From Cucumis sativus (lineage: Eukaryota > Streptophyta > Magnoliopsida > Cucurbitales > Cucurbitaceae): DNA of 64,000 nucleotides. Made by a program: the position numbers and the translations under genes. The notes under the pieces are model-generated. The model made no database searches. It had not been told where the DNA came from and was given only the letters and a program-made list of their open reading frames with translations. Numbering within the stretch: position 1 is the stretch's first letter; each line of letters begins with the position of its first letter. Positions 11,601-24,430 of the stretch are shown here, piece after piece. The stretch lies in the NCBI RefSeq assembly GCF_000004075.3, contig NC_026660.2, positions 1,984,001 through 2,048,000 of the forward strand, written 5' to 3'.

Positions 11601-14299
11601 AAAGGAGAATGACACCAAAAAGAATTAACCTATCAAACGAGTGAAAATAAACACCTGACCATACTATAATAAGTCCCTATAACAGTCTGTGTTCTTCCTG
11701 ATAGTGATTGGTATCACAAATGAACAAGTTACAGTGGAATCAATTTCAAATGTTGTATTGGAAAAATATCAATAGAATGATTGAACATGAACTAAAAATA
11801 TTGTAGATCCTCCATTTAAATTGAAACAAGATTAATGCAATTAAAGTCAATCTTGAGATACGAAAACAAAAGTTACAAAGATAAATCAACAAATAGAAGC
11901 ACATGAGATACCTGGAGAAATAGCTGCACTAATTTGTTTTGAAGCTGAATAAATGTGCTTAACAAAGGGCATCTTTTTTATAAACCACTCTCCTAGCCAA
12001 AAAACAGTGGCACCCATCCATGATGAAGCAAATAGACCAATAAAAAATATAAATATCAACGATGAAACAAATCCAAGACCTGCAAAGAAAAATCATTTAT
12101 TTAATATGCATATCATAATTTACGTAAATGATGAAGTTAGTGAGCTGCAAATGAAAAAAAAAAAAGAAAAGTCTAAAGCTATATCTTCAACAAAAACAAA
12201 AAAAGTGATAAAGCCTAGAATCAGACTGAAAAAGTCAGAAAATATATATTTATGATAACAATTCAGCAAGTAAAGAGTACAAATCTCAAACAAACTCATA
12301 GGTTGTTCCTTGAGATTAACAACAATGACTGGAGCATAAGAAACATACCAAATATGTGTATTCCAAGCCTGGCATATAACGGGCTGAAGAAGCTATCGAC
12401 AAACTGGACAAACCACCATGTGATGAAGAATGTAATGGCAACAGGAAACAGAACCACACTGCAATTCCATCATTTATCAAAATCTTGTATAGTTGGAATT
12501 GAAGGCCTAGAAATTGATTTAAATGGTTGCAGATAAGCAGTATCAAACACTCTTTTAATGCTGATTACCATCCAGTCATGAACTTCTTTGAGACCCAACT
12601 TTGAAGAACAGCATAGCAAGCCTGAAAAAATCCAATAATTGACATAGTTGAAAAACCCACTTATTTTAAAGATAATCCACAAATAGTAGCTAAAAAACAT
12701 GAAATAAAGAGTGGATCTTAGAACAAGAGATGGGAACTGCAGGTTGTGACAACGCTCCAAGTACTCTCTAGCACCAAGAAATGCCCAAAAAACAGAGGCC
12801 AGTTTTGCGTTTCACCTTTTCTCAGCTGACTTCTGTTACTAGGGTTCTAACTTGTAACTTGAAATACACCATATTGTTTAAGAGTTAGAAGGAGGCTTGG
12901 ATGTTGAAGCGACATATTCTCAAATCGAAACAAGCGCTAGCCCCATTTCAAAGAAACTTTTCAAGATTCTAATCACTGTAGAACTTTGGAATGCATTGAA
13001 GATATGTAACATCTCAATAATGAAATACACTACATGTTTCTCATGACTTCATGACTGCTTTACAAGGTTTTGATCTGGATTCGAGGATGAATCCTTCAAA
13101 ATAAGGAGAGGATGATATGAACCGACCAAGCATCAAATTATTAATTAGATTCTATTTAATAGTCGTGATGAAATTTTAATATTTTTCAGTTCTATCATTT
13201 TAAATAGCATTTAAGTAGGCTTAACTTAGTCTTTTCACAATGCATTAGCGTTTTATTGGGAGGCTATTTAAGCCTTGTCTTTAGATTGTTTAAAGGAAGT
13301 TTTTGATAATTGAAGTTTTTGGGTTTTATTTATCAATAGAGTCTCATCACCATCCTTTTGCAATTATTGATTCAGGGTTGCATGCCAAGAACATTCAGAT
13401 AAGTTTGATCACCTTGCTTGTGAAGTGTCCAAACTTGAAGTGAGGAATCAGTTCTCCTTAACTCTTAGTCTTCGATCAATAGATAATCCAAATGTAGTCC
13501 ATTGCCTTGGGTTGTTGTCAAATTAATTGGGGTTTTTAGATTTGATATTAGGGGTTCACCAATTGGATTCCCAATTTTCAAAACCTAGGGTTTTCATATC
13601 AGGCGGTCTATCTATTAAGATGGTGCCTCTTTCAGTTTGCCAATTTTGGATTGGATCCCGACTTTTTTCCTTTAACTTATCTCTAAAACCTATTCAATAA
13701 CAGGAAGTTTCTATCTCAAAGCTAACAGGTTTTCTCTACTTTTGCTATGTGAGATCCTAAACATTCACAGGGGAGATATCAATAAGAGGGGCATTAACAT
13801 CAAAAACTAATTCAATAGACCTTCAAGAAATAGCAATTGGGATTTCGAGTTTACCATCCTTTTCCAACCTTTTTTTATACCACACGATTCCTATACCTAA
13901 ACAGAAGCTTCCCTTCTCTAAAATACTTAAAAAAACTAAATTATTGTTCCTGAAGATATCATCATACTAAAAGAGAATCTCTAAGCACCCATCGCCAATC
14001 CAAAGACCGACTCCTCTTCCTTCTCAATTGATCCTTCAACTAAAACTGAAAGCACCCTTTACAGCTAGAATAAACCCTAGATAGCTTTAATAATGAAAGA
14101 AATAGCGCGAAACAGAAATGATTATAATCAATAGAAAAGGATTTAGCAGATGATAAAGAGGAGAGAGAAAAAAGCTCGAAAAAGGAGTACAGAGCACCTT
14201 GCGAGTGGATGAACTGGGAGAAGATGGAGGGGACTTGGGAGTATCATCGTCGGGATCAGAATCGATCATCGGAGCTGAAGATTCTCTGTTATCAACCAT
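8674..14299 (-). CDS. LCV: LIKE-COV family membrane protein (DUF502)
   Basis: COV1 and LIKE-COV proteins are small plant membrane proteins; COV1 in Arabidopsis limits vascular tissue formation in the stem and is linked to vacuolar and Golgi trafficking (family knowledge). Exons on the minus strand are 14198-14299, 12569-12621, 12349-12458, 11912-12079, 11292-11389, 10657-10780 and 8674-8786. All have GT-AG borders and sum to 768 nt, giving 255 aa. Signature stretches in order are YAVLQSWVSKKFMTG, FFITWWFVQFVD (first membrane span, about residues 53-72), YARLGIHIFGLG, then a second span (about 90-106) ending ASSWMGATVFWLGEW, and YSASKQISAAISP, IIRHPRIGEYAIGF, VPTNHLYIGDVFL, and IIVSVGMTMPQVIS. 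The start is the first in-frame ATG at 14299; the frame continues upstream without one. The family usually has IVSGGM where this protein has IVSVGM. The last intron carries a Copia remnant. Confidence 0.92.
9314..10361 (+). mobile_element. Ty1/Copia retrotransposon remnant (end of pol, RNase H, 3' LTR) in LIKE-COV intron 6
   Basis: Plus-strand translation shows the end of Copia reverse transcriptase (PADTPIE, YQRLV, LIYLSHTRPNISYAVS, SQFMQ), then RNase H (SSAEAKYRAMSLGI, KLFCDNKATISIANN, QHDKTKHVEID). Stop codons and frameshifts occur in several places. A purine run sits just before TGTTAG at 10125, the likely 5' end of the 3' LTR. The LTR holds a TATAAATA box near 10230 and may end in ACA at 10361, about 237 bp. 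The 5' LTR, gag, integrase and most of the polymerase are missing, so it is an inactive deletion derivative. It lies antisense to the host gene. The open frame at about 9748-10080 is part of this remnant, not a separate gene. Confidence 0.88.
10031..10130 (+). repeat. 50-bp tandem duplication of the Copia polypurine tract region
   Basis: Two 50-bp units (10031-10080, 10081-10130), each starting CAAGTT and ending TGTTAG. They differ at only a few positions. Each unit contains the end of the pol frame (FDIYGPTLR-like in the parent element), the polypurine tract and the first bases of the LTR. Confidence 0.85.
12622..14197 (-). other. Intron 1 of the LIKE-COV gene
   Basis: 1576 bp between exon 1 and exon 2. 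The acceptor is a run of T followed by CAG at 12622-12624 (minus strand) and the donor is AAG/GTGCTC. I see no gene or clear repeat within it. Confidence 0.8.
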
Positions 14300-14514
14300 T
14301 GAAGGAAGACTGAGGTCGAGACTCTTTGGCTTTTTTCCGATTGTCGTTTTGTTAGAATCACTTTTTTTGGATTTGCTAATGCGGGTTTTATGTTCCCGTC
14401 GATAACTGCCCACCGCCGTTTACTTTCCTCTTGTGGTCAATCAATTTACAATTACACGTGTCATTATTAGGATTTTCCCAGTGAAATCATTTTTCTTGAT
14501 TAATATTTTTTTTT

Positions 14515-15645
14515 GGCTAAATTATAAAAAATTAGGAATGTCGAAAAAACTTTCAAAAATATCTTTAAACTTTAAAAGATTATTAAAAAAATACTTTACA
14601 GTTAGTTATGGATGAAAACCCCTAAAATTTTGTATCAAAATACCTCTAAGCTATTAAAAAATTTCATAAATACCCTTAAACTAAAAAAAAATTTCAAAAA
14701 ACATTCCCACTAATCTAATTTTTATACAAAATTTCTTAGCACCCAAAATAAATAAAATTAAAACCATAGTTTTAAATTTTCCATCAATATGTCGATATTT
14801 CTGTCGATATTTTTCACATTTTCATGGATTCGTTTCGATAGAAGAGGTGAATCGATATTTTTATTATATTGTAGAAAAGTCCACGAAGCACAAAATATAA
14901 ACATAAAAATGACACTAATATGATATAATATAAATAATATAACAATTTTACTTATTTGAGAATAGTAAAATATTTATTTACTAATTTTAATTTAGTTTGT
15001 TTTACTTTTATTATAATTGTTTTTAGAAATATCCATCGAAATTGAAATTTCTATAAAATTAAAACTTCGATATATCTATCAACATCGATATTTTATATAT
15101 TCTTGGTTAAAACATGAAAATTCTACAAAATCTCATGGAGTTTAAAAAAATTATCCTTTTTAAAATATAATAAAACAATTACTAGTCAAGTAAATAAAAA
15201 AGTCCATGCTAATAGATCTATTAAACTATTACATATGTTAATAGTCGAATACATTTCTTTATTTGATAATTAACGATATGTTAATTACAACAACTATTGA
15301 GATTGATTGTATTCATGATTTATCATTGTGTGTTTATTTATAGTCAAATAATTTTAAAACTATGGTTTTAACTTGAAATTTTTATTTTGCTTCAAGTTTG
15401 TGAGAATTTTTTTTTTGTAAAATTTAGATTAATTTTGAGTACTTTTAACTTTTTTTTTTTTTTTTTTTAAGTTTGAGGGTATTTATGAAAAGTTTCAATA
15501 GTTTAGGGGTATTTTTTAAACAAAATTTTAGACGGTAAAAATATTTTTTAAAGTTTAAGGGCATTTTTAAAAAATTTAAAAATTTATGAGTATTTTTTGC
15601 ACAAACTAGAATGTTCACGAGCAATTTTTGTAATTTAATCTTAAA
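14515..15645. mobile_element. Non-autonomous element with long inverted ends (family D), copy 1
   Basis: About 170 bp at the left end (AAATTATAAAAATT ... AATACCTCTAAGC ... AAATACCCTTAAACT) is matched, diverged, by the reverse complement of about 15475-15645 (AATACCCCTAAACT ... AAATACCCTCAAACT). The interior includes repeats of CGATATTT. No transposase frame is present. Long diverged terminal inverted repeats without coding capacity fit a non-autonomous Mutator-like or foldback DNA element. The target duplication could not be defined. A second copy lies near 49.8-50.7 kb. Confidence 0.65.
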
Positions 15646-16124
15646 CCAATGTCTAACAAAAGACAAAATCAATAGGTACATTCTATTTTCGATTTTGGGT
15701 GGCCCAATTAAGTTGTTTTCTTTCCCTTTTCTCCCTTTTTTCCCCTTCTTTTAATCCACAAGTACTTAGGATAGAATTTGAAAGCGAAAACTAATAAGGG
15801 AATTGATTAATGAGGTTGATGAAACATCTAGTGGTTACTATTACGTGGTTCGACCTTATGCAAACTCATTGCATAGGATACCTTCACTCGCATGTCACCT
15901 ATATGAATGTGTTGGATCATTGCGTTTGAATCAAATATAAAATGTGTTGTATCTATAGTGTGCTACCAGGATAAGGTACCCACCCTTATCCCTATGCTAT
16001 AGACTCTTTAAACTGATCTCAAACATTGATCACTGTATGTCTCTACATATTGTTCAAGACTCATCAAACAACTTAGGATGTTAGTTTATTGAATTTAGGT
16101 TATTAAGACAAAACTAATAATATA

Positions 16125-17132
16125 CACTACAAGAAAATATGTATTTCTTGATGCACAACACGAATGTTGAGAGAAAAAGCTTCTTCTGACTCTGTAGATG
16201 TTTCATCGGAAAAGATTTACAATCCCGATGCAACATAAGACGACATCAATATAAAGTAATTAATTAATAAAAAAAAAATCAAACTTTTCTCGACGCTGTT
16301 ATGCATGGTGTTGGGAAAAGTTTGATTTTTTTTTTTAAAGAATAAACTTCTCTCGTTGCCATTATATATGACGTCGGGAAAAGTTTGATTTTTTTTTTTT
16401 AATTTGAAACTTCTCCCGACGTCGTTATGCATGGCGTCAGAAGTTCCCCTTTAAAAATTTGAAGACCGTAAAAAATCTCTCAGTCTTCTTACTTTTCTTC
16501 TCCTTTTTCCTCGAATGTCTCTTTCCCTTAAGATTTACTGCCACTTGTTGTCCACCGTCCTTTACTTGTTGTTGTCGTCGACGCTTGTGAGCCGTCGTCT
16601 GCCCCTCATTGGTAAGTGTTTTTTTTTCTTTTTTTTTTTTTTTTTTGAGTTTGAAAAATAATATTAAATAGGTATGTTTTTTTTTATTGTCAAGACCTTC
16701 CTTTTGTGTGTTTTTCTCCTTGTTGTCACCATCCGCCGTTGCCCTTCCACCATTGCTGTCAACCGCCCCTTGCCAGTAAGTTTTTGTTCTTACTTTTTTT
16801 TTTTTGTTTGAGGTTGAGAAAAAAATATTAAATATGTGTGTTACTTTTCTAGGTTTCTTCTAATTTTGCTAATTTCCCATTCGTTTTCTTCTAATTTTCT
16901 ATTCATTTTTCTTTCGTTTTCCATTCCAGGTTTCTCTAGTTTGCAATATATTCTTTTTTAAATAGAGAATTTTTCAATGCACAAAATGTAGCATCGGGAG
17001 ATCCTCTCTCGACATATTTTTCTCAACTTTGATCTTGATGCGAATTTATGCGTCGAAAAATCCTTGCTGAATGCTTTTTCATATATCTCCCGATGTTTTT
17101 GTGTGTCGAGAGATCTCCATTTTCTTGTAGTG
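16125..17132. mobile_element. Non-autonomous CACTA (CMC) DNA transposon, 1008 bp
   Basis: The element starts CACTACAAGAAAAT at 16125 and ends with the exact reverse complement ATTTTCTTGTAGTG at 17132. It is flanked on both sides by ATA (16122-16124 and 17133-17135), the 3-bp target duplication expected of CACTA transposons. Inside the left end, a unit with CGACG...TTATGCATGG...GGGAAAAGTTTGATTTT recurs at a 63-bp spacing (16291, 16354, 16417), like the subterminal repeats of this class. The right end has related CGATGCGAATT and CTCCCGATG words. No transposase frame exists, so movement would need an enzyme made elsewhere. The intact ends and duplication suggest a fairly recent insertion. Confidence 0.9.
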
Positions 17133-17224
17133 ATAATTAATAACATTTATTATAATAATAACACTTTATTATTAACGGTCAATGAATTATATTTATAATC
17201 TACGAGTTTTAGGACATAAATCCC

Positions 17225-17720
17225 AATATTAATATTTGGTACATATATCGTTTAGATTTGACCGTTAATTGGTACACGATTGTTTATATTTGATAGTTTA
17301 GATTCGGAGCCAAATCTAAACCATTTTTTTCAATATGCTTTCATATACAGATCGTTTAGATTTGGATATTGATACACGATTGTTTAGATTTGGTACATTA
17401 TCGTTTTTATTTGGTACTACTTTCATTTAGATTTAACTATCCAAATAAAAACGATTTTTAAAGATTATTTGGTACAGGATCGTTTAGATTTTTCTATTTT
17501 TGGTACAAAAATCTAAACGATGTAACAATATCCCAATGATTTTTTTTAGCATCTTTTATATTTGATACACGATCTTGAACAACCAATTAACAATTTGAAA
17601 AGAAAGTAAAAGAAAAATTAATATTTATATTTGGTATGCGTCCTTGAACCAATTATCAATTTTGAAAAGAAGAATAAGAAAATTATAGAAGAGGAGGAAA
17701 ATACGATAGACTCAATTCCA
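17225..17720 (+). repeat. GATCGTTTA repeat family (family C), probable partial copy
   Basis: Repeated phrases of the form GGTACANGATCGTTTAGATTT occur between about 17240 and 17520 on both strands. An A/G-rich tail with GAAGAGGAGG follows. It resembles the core of the other family C copies but lacks the clear CACACGTG block, so membership is less certain. Confidence 0.5.
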
Positions 17721-20700
17721 AAGAAGTTTTAGGTTAAGCGATCTTATCCACAACTAAAATGAAAAGCATATATTCCAAAGTGACAATTTGAACATAACTT
17801 TTCTTTTTCCTTTTTGATTAAATAATGAAAGTGGATACATAACATCTTTTTCCATATTAATTAATTTATAGCTAATAATAATTTATTAATTTGGATCACT
17901 CATGGAATTTCCAAGCAGAGAAGAAATCATATAAATATAAACAAATTAAACAAAAAGTGGTGATTAATTTTATCATATTTTCAAATCTTACTTTTTTGAT
18001 AACTTCTCTAATTTTTATCTTAAAAGGAAAATAAAATAAGAAATTAAATCTACTAATTTATTTAAACAAAAAGTAGACATAAAACAAAGTTAATATATAG
18101 TAGAGATCAAACTTAATAAATTATTATGCACCACAAAATGAACTATATGTTTCATTTGACCCAACTTTTGTTTCAATATTATCGTTATTCGTTAAAATAC
18201 GTGTAGTTAATATTTTTTAACACTTATTTTCAATCCAAACTTAATAAGACAAACAACTATAATCGATGAAAGTTGATGAGAAAAATTAATTTATTCTCTC
18301 ATACATACCAAAGTGTTAGAATTTCCTAGTCTTTTGAAGATAATCAAGTATATTCAAAATAATTGTTTGAAAAGTTATAAATGTTATAGAAGCAATATTC
18401 TTTTACCATGCAATATTGTCACTTTCAAGTACACATAAATAGAATACAACTTATCTCTTGTTGGTATTTAATTTGCATGCATAACTTTTTGATCAATTCA
18501 TCAAAATCTCAAATATTTGAAGTAGTACATATTCTTCAATAATTAGATTAATTTTGGATAACTACATGCATGATAAAACTATTATTCTACTTGATAAGAG
18601 CATGAAATCAAATGAATAGAAAGATATGCAATTTCTTTAGATATTGTCAGTTTCTTTGTCACTAGATTTTCCATTTCTATTGGTCATATGAGTTCTTGGT
18701 TGGTTTAGCCAATTTTGTTAAATGTTTAAAAGTCACATTGAAACTCCTCAACCCTCCAAGAAAGCACTAAATCCAAGAAGGATATGATTGATATGACGTA
18801 ATTTGATACAAATTCCATGTATGTAGGATTCTCTCTCTCCAATAAGAATATCAAGCCTCTCTTTTTCTTAGTCCTTATATCAATTCCAGTATCTTTGTGG
18901 GGTATATGAAAGAAGCTGCATATTTTCCCATTCAAATTGTAAAGTACTAGTCCTAAATCTTTTTAAGGTTTTCTTACTAGTAGAAGATTAAGAAGGCTTG
19001 GCCAGTAATTAGAAAGAAAAGAAAAGAAGGGTCTCAATAAATGACTAAATAGATCATGGATGGCTGCTACTTAAAGATTAAAATTCTATAAGTTTTCTAG
19101 GATTGGATGGATTGTATGATTAGTTTAGTTGAACTGTAAACAAACTGTGACCCAATCACTCACCAATATTTATATACATATACATATATATGTAAAATCA
19201 ATAGAATATTTAGGAGAAAAGAAAGTTTGGTTGAATAAATCCACTCATTTTTCATGCCTATGAAACTCTAAATATTTAATTGAAGTTCAGATAAAGAGTG
19301 GAATCTCTCTTAAAGGAGCAAATTATGTGGCTGAAAGTGATGTATAAAGTGTAATATATATATATAGATAGATAATACACAAATTGGTTGAAAGTGATGT
19401 CTATTAAAGTGATGAGTGTAAACTCTAATGCTTTTCTGAAGGAAAAAAACTTCTGTTACTCAGCTTTGACTTGAAAAAAAAAGAAAAAACTACTTTCGGT
19501 TCATTCTCTCCAACTTCATGAAAGTGGGGAAAGAGATAACTGAAAACTTTTCTTCAATTTGCTAATCATTGTTTGATGGAAACTTACATTTTTTTTTGTT
19601 ACTCAAGTCTGGATTTGACAGCGTTTTAGTTTTGAGGTAAAGCTGTGTTTGAATTCATTTTCTGAAAATTAAGCTTATCCATGTCAAATTGTTATTCACT
19701 TCCAACTAGTGTTTGCAAACAAAACCATATATCTAGAAAAAATAGTTTCTAACCAGGGAAGTTATTATAAATGTTAAAATTCCATCAAATATTTAGCAAA
19801 ATTTTAGATTCTATCAACCATAAACATATCATAACCACTTATACAAGTCTATTCGTGTTTATTATTGATATAATCTAAAAATTTTGTTATAATTTATAAA
19901 TATTTTGATTTATTTTATTATCTTTAAAATTGTATCTTTCGAAGTGTTTAGGGTTAGGACCTGCACACACAAGAGAGTACCTGAGCCCAATAAATCCACT
20001 TTGCCTCATTGATAATGAGAAAATCGTTAAAATAGCAAATTCTGATATAGAAAACTGAAAAATAACAAAAATAAGAAATAATAAGATTTTTTGCAAATTA
20101 ATTGTGTCTACTTTTTCTTTTTCTTTTTTTCATTATTTCGAGAAACCTTTAATGAGTTTCAAATTTGCCCTCATCATCATTTAATGGTTGATTTTTCCAC
20201 ATGATTTGATTTAAATTTGAAATTTATGTAAATCTTTTCAAGTATTTCTTTGGCGGATTTCATATTTTTTATTCCCTATTTTCCATCTCTCCCTTATTTA
20301 TTTATATACAAATGATTTACATATTTGATTTTCTAAATCTTTAAAACATTCATCTAATTATTCAATACTCTTTTGGGTGATATTTTTTATTTTCACCTCT
20401 CAACAAAGGAACAAGACGAAGAATCTCTATGTGTTACCATATTTGGTAAACATCACCTAATATCAAAATCCCAATATCCCTCGTAAGGAAAAGAAAAGAA
20501 ATGTCAAGGAAAACCAGAGATTGTGAGATCTTGTGAGTAGCAAAACCGAACTTGCACTGAAGGGCATTGAGAAGGATAATGGAGTATGATGGAAGCAAAG
20601 AATTGTAAATTTCTACTCAGATTCTGTCGCAAAAGTTATGAAGTTGCTGGCCGTCGAATGTCTTCTTCTTCACGGTCGAAAGCTCTCAAATTGCTCAATA

Positions 20701-22320
20701 TCCACGTTGTCTTCTGTGAGTATAATGGAGGTAAGATAGAACGGTTTTTGTATAGGGAAAGTAATTTCCACTCCTTTCCAAAACCATAAATCCCACGATT
20801 TATTCCATTTATTTATTTTTTTATATAAATTATCAATTCAATAATATAAAATGGGCAAAGATGTAATTTGGGCTTTAAATTTGTGTAAGATAGTGGCTCA
20901 TTAGTAATTTTGAGAAAATTATTAACAATTTAGGTATGTAATATCATATAGCAAATTTGGCTATATGAGTTAAAAATCATTTCTTAAATATAGATAGGGT
21001 ACATACACAAACTACAAATATAAATATACTTTTTAAAACAATAAAAAGTAAAAATATAAAGAAATGTTGCAATTCAACAAATATGAAAACCACGTATTCC
21101 AAAAATTCAAAAAATGGCTAGTGTATTTACGAAATCTAAAAATATAACAATGTTTCAATTTTGCCCTATTTAATGGATTGTATTAATTATAGACAAGGAT
21201 GATCATGTAGAAAATAAACATATAAATATACATTTTAAAATAATAAAAAATAAAAAATATTAATCAACTTATTCTACGTATCATATCAAAAATATTAATG
21301 AACGTATTAATGCCTCTCGGTTAACTTGTCGTGCATATTGGAGAATTCGGATGAATTGGTTCTTTGGATTGAATTTTTCCCCCACATGTTTTAAGTTTCT
21401 CTAATCACTCATAACTTTCAAATTACATAAAAAAAAGAATTGTCTTTGTACCTAAATGTGAGATTCATTCGGTATGCTTAGATTCAAACTCCTCTGAAAA
21501 TCAATACACGATTTTCAACAGAACCATCATTTCACCTTAGTATGATCTTTGTGCCACACACAAAGAGGATACGAAACACACCTCAAGTGTAGGAGCTTGC
21601 AAATGCCTAGTTCATTTTCTTATGACAAATTATTTTATTGGTCCTAAAAACGGCAATATTACAAATATATATAAGAAAAAAAGTTTACAAGACAGAAATC
21701 GTCATATTGACCCAAAAAGGAAGTTGTTACTTGAAATCAACCCCAAATCTCGATAACTTAAGTTTTATTTGCATAATAAAATTTGTAACAAATCATATTA
21801 AAATAACAAAACCTTTCCCAAGAAACATAGCAACAAGTATGAATTGAAATAATATATTTTTGGTACTAATTTGACATCCATTTGAAAAGTGAAGAAGGTG
21901 AAAAGCATGCATTGTTTTCTTCATTTTATAATATCTGTATTGAACCATGTATGCCTCTAATATGAATATCTTTATGGAATTGTTGGTGTGTTGTTTTTAT
22001 TAGAATAGGATAAACCCTTCGAAACAAATTCAAGTCGGCAAACCAATTCCAAAACCATCTCTCATCTCTCGTCTCTCACCTCTCCTGCCCTTATACTTTA
22101 TTCCTTTTTCATGTGTTAATTCCACGTGAATTCAGTCCTTATCTTTTCACCCAAAGATACAAATAATTTAAATAATTTAGGTGTGAAACCACTTCAAGAA
22201 TATTGGTCGGTTATACCCTGTTGAGGCCAATTTCCAAAATTTTGAGTTCCAATACTTCAAATATAAACCTTCCAATTCCAAATCCCTTTCCACTATTTTA
22301 ATGGCGGCTACAAGCACGTT
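17721..22320. other. Gene-free AT-rich stretch upstream of the ERF gene
   Basis: No gene could be supported. All open frames are below about 70 codons and match nothing I recognise. Short TA/TATA repeats occur near 19160-19190 and 19355-19370. Part of the region (about 20000-21000) has repeated phrases such as ATAGCAAATTTGGC that look like decayed small transposons, but I could not define ends. Confidence 0.5.
22123..22128. promoter_or_regulatory. G-box (CACGTG) upstream of the ERF gene
   Basis: A perfect palindromic CACGTG lies 262 bp before the ERF start codon. G-boxes bind bZIP and bHLH factors and often take part in ABA and stress responses, which would fit an ABR1-type gene. A single 6-bp match is weak evidence by itself. 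Confidence 0.4.
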
Positions 22321-22389
22321 TCAAAAAATTATATAAATTTATAAATACCCTTTCATTCTTCTAACTCAGATCTTCATCTTTTCCATTTC

Positions 22390-23892
22390 ATGTGCTATAT
22401 TTTGAAGGTGGCGAACCAGGGTGGCGGAGATGGAGACGGCGACCGAGATGAGCTCGAGGGGATGTTCTCCTCGTCTGCCGGGGAATTAATGGCTATGGTT
22501 TCGGCTTTGACTCATGTCATTTCTGGCGGCTCTGCTGCTCCGGCGACGGTGCGGACGGCAGTGGGAGCGCCTGCGACGGGTTGTAGAAAAAGAGAGAGGG
22601 AAGAAGGAGGAGAAAGTGGAATGATTGTGGACTCCACAGCAATGCAGAGTTTTTCCATGCCCTCCCCTGCAATTTGTTAGTTCTTAATTCTTTCTTAAAT
22701 TTTCTTTTTCTTTTTTTCTAATCTTTTTGTCTTCTTGGAATTTATTTTATTTTTGTTCTTTACATTTGTTTTAAAATTTTCATTTTCATCCATTAAGCTT
22801 CTTTATTTTAAATGCTTTTACACGTCTAAAACAGATGACTTTATAGATTAATTTTATAAAAGCTACGGATGATTTTAGAAAATAAACTAAAAGGAATATA
22901 GCAGATGATTTTATAATATTTATTTTTTAAAGCTCAAAGTTAAAATGGGTAACATTTATATAAATTAGATAAAATAGAAATTATACAGTCCAATAAATTT
23001 GAGTTCAACTTTCAACTTTAATCTTATCTCTAAACTAAATTATAAACATGACCTTAAATCAAAAGGTCAAAATACATATGATTAATCAAAGATTAGGGGT
23101 TGCTATCAACCTTCCTAAAAGGAATTAAAACATTTAAAATGAAAATGACCACTTTCAAATTTGATCATATATTATTTTTATCAACCAAATTTGACTATCT
23201 TTTTTCTTGTCAACCAAAGGTGAATTTTGTAATTCTTGTGTGCAGTTCTAAGAGAAGAAGGAGGTTCAAGTTCAAGTAACACCATCTCCGTCGTGACGGC
23301 GGCAACAACGGCACCTACAATGGCGGCAGCATTTTCCGGCGAGGATAGAATAAGAAGAAGATACAGAGGAGTAAGACAGAGGCCATGGGGAAAGTGGGCT
23401 GCCGAAATTCGTGACCCCCAGAAAGCTGCTCGAGTTTGGCTTGGCACTTTCGATACTGCAGAGGCCGCCGCTCGAGCCTACGACGGCGCCGCCTTGCGCT
23501 TCCGAGGGAGTAAAGCCAAGCTCAACTTCCCTGAATTTGTCTCTGTTTTTCCACCGTCGTCTTTGCCGTCAGCCACCCATTTGGCGTCGTCTCCTGTGGT
23601 GGTACCACCGCAAGATGCCATCGGAAACTATCTACAGTATTCTCGTTTGCTTCCGAACTCTCGCGAAACCTCTAGCCAGCCGGTGCCGGCGTTTGAGAGA
23701 GTGCTCTGTAATTCGCCATTAGTGAATCCATCCTCTTTGGTTTCATCTTCCGGCGTTTCGAATTTTCCTTTTCCATCGTCTGAGCAACAAGTTAGACACT
23801 ACCTGCCACCGGAAAACCAGAGCCAAGGCAACGGAGGTTCTTCGATGCCGTTTCCGACGGGATTCAGCTATCGTCCTCCGGCAAACGGGTGA
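22390..23892 (+). CDS. AP2/ERF transcription factor, ABR1/ERF110-like (ERF group X)
   Basis: A DNA-binding regulator that by family binds GCC-box or related elements and acts in stress, wound or ABA signalling. Exons are 22390-22675 and 23246-23892, joined at T/GTTAGT and GTGCAG/TT. The sum is 933 nt, giving 310 aa. The N terminus [10 protein letters not shown] is the short conserved motif that begins ABR1 and its relatives. It is followed by an acidic stretch and SALTHVISG, also shared with ABR1. A basic cluster RKRER lies at 66-70. The AP2 domain spans about 133-192 ([20 protein letters not shown] ... [16 protein letters not shown] ... [11 protein letters not shown]), with the WAAEIRD and YRG elements intact and the alanine and aspartate of the ERF subgroup ([12 protein letters not shown]). 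The rest is serine/proline-rich. The intron position before the AP2 domain also agrees with group X. Start: first ATG, preceded by a TATAAA near 22332. Confidence 0.93.
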
Positions 23893-24430
23893 TGGTTAAT
23901 GATTGGACCGTTGAAATCTAGTAGTGCCTACTGCCATTAAGATTTGACAGTTCTTTAGTATTTTTTAAAAATATATATATAATTGTCAAATGCTATAATT
24001 CTTTAAAATTTTTAGGCTAAGATACACTTTTACTTAAGCATTTAATAATATACTTGGAAATTTGTAATACATATTTTTAGGTTTAAATGGTTTTTTTGTA
24101 ATAAAAAATATGAACGAAAACGTTATCAAACGAATCTGTTTAAGAACAATAATAGAATTTTAATCTTATTTTTAAACTATAAAATTTATAATAATTTAAT
24201 TTTTTTAATAATTTAATCACTATCATTGAAAAATCTTAAAAATTGAATGTTATTTTTCATAAGTTGGCATGGTTCTTGATGTATATGAAAAGGTTGGATT
24301 TTGGATTAATTTATTGATTTTATATGGGTAAGAAACTTTGTTGTTGTTCTTATTATCCTTATATAAGAATTTCGTATAAGAAATTTGCTTAGGATAAAAC
24401 TTAGAATCTAATAAACAAGGTTTCTTGATT
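23893..24430 (+). other. Downstream of ERF: probable 3' UTR and AT-rich spacer
   Basis: AT-rich sequence directly after the ERF stop codon with no coding signal. It probably contains the 3' UTR; no end can be set. Confidence 0.45.

Noticed and set aside
14199..14405. Plus-strand 68-codon frame over LIKE-COV exon 1
   Set aside because: It is the antisense shadow of the coding exon and resembles no protein.
14300..14413. Longer N terminus for the LIKE-COV protein, starting at 14413
   Set aside because: The codon at 14413 on the minus strand is GTG, not ATG. The first in-frame ATG is at 14299, so the shorter 255-aa product was chosen.
22390..22680. ERF exon 1 as an independent 96-codon gene
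   Set aside because: The TAG at 22678 is inside an intron; the donor at 22676 joins in phase to 23246, and the two parts together match ABR1-type ERFs.
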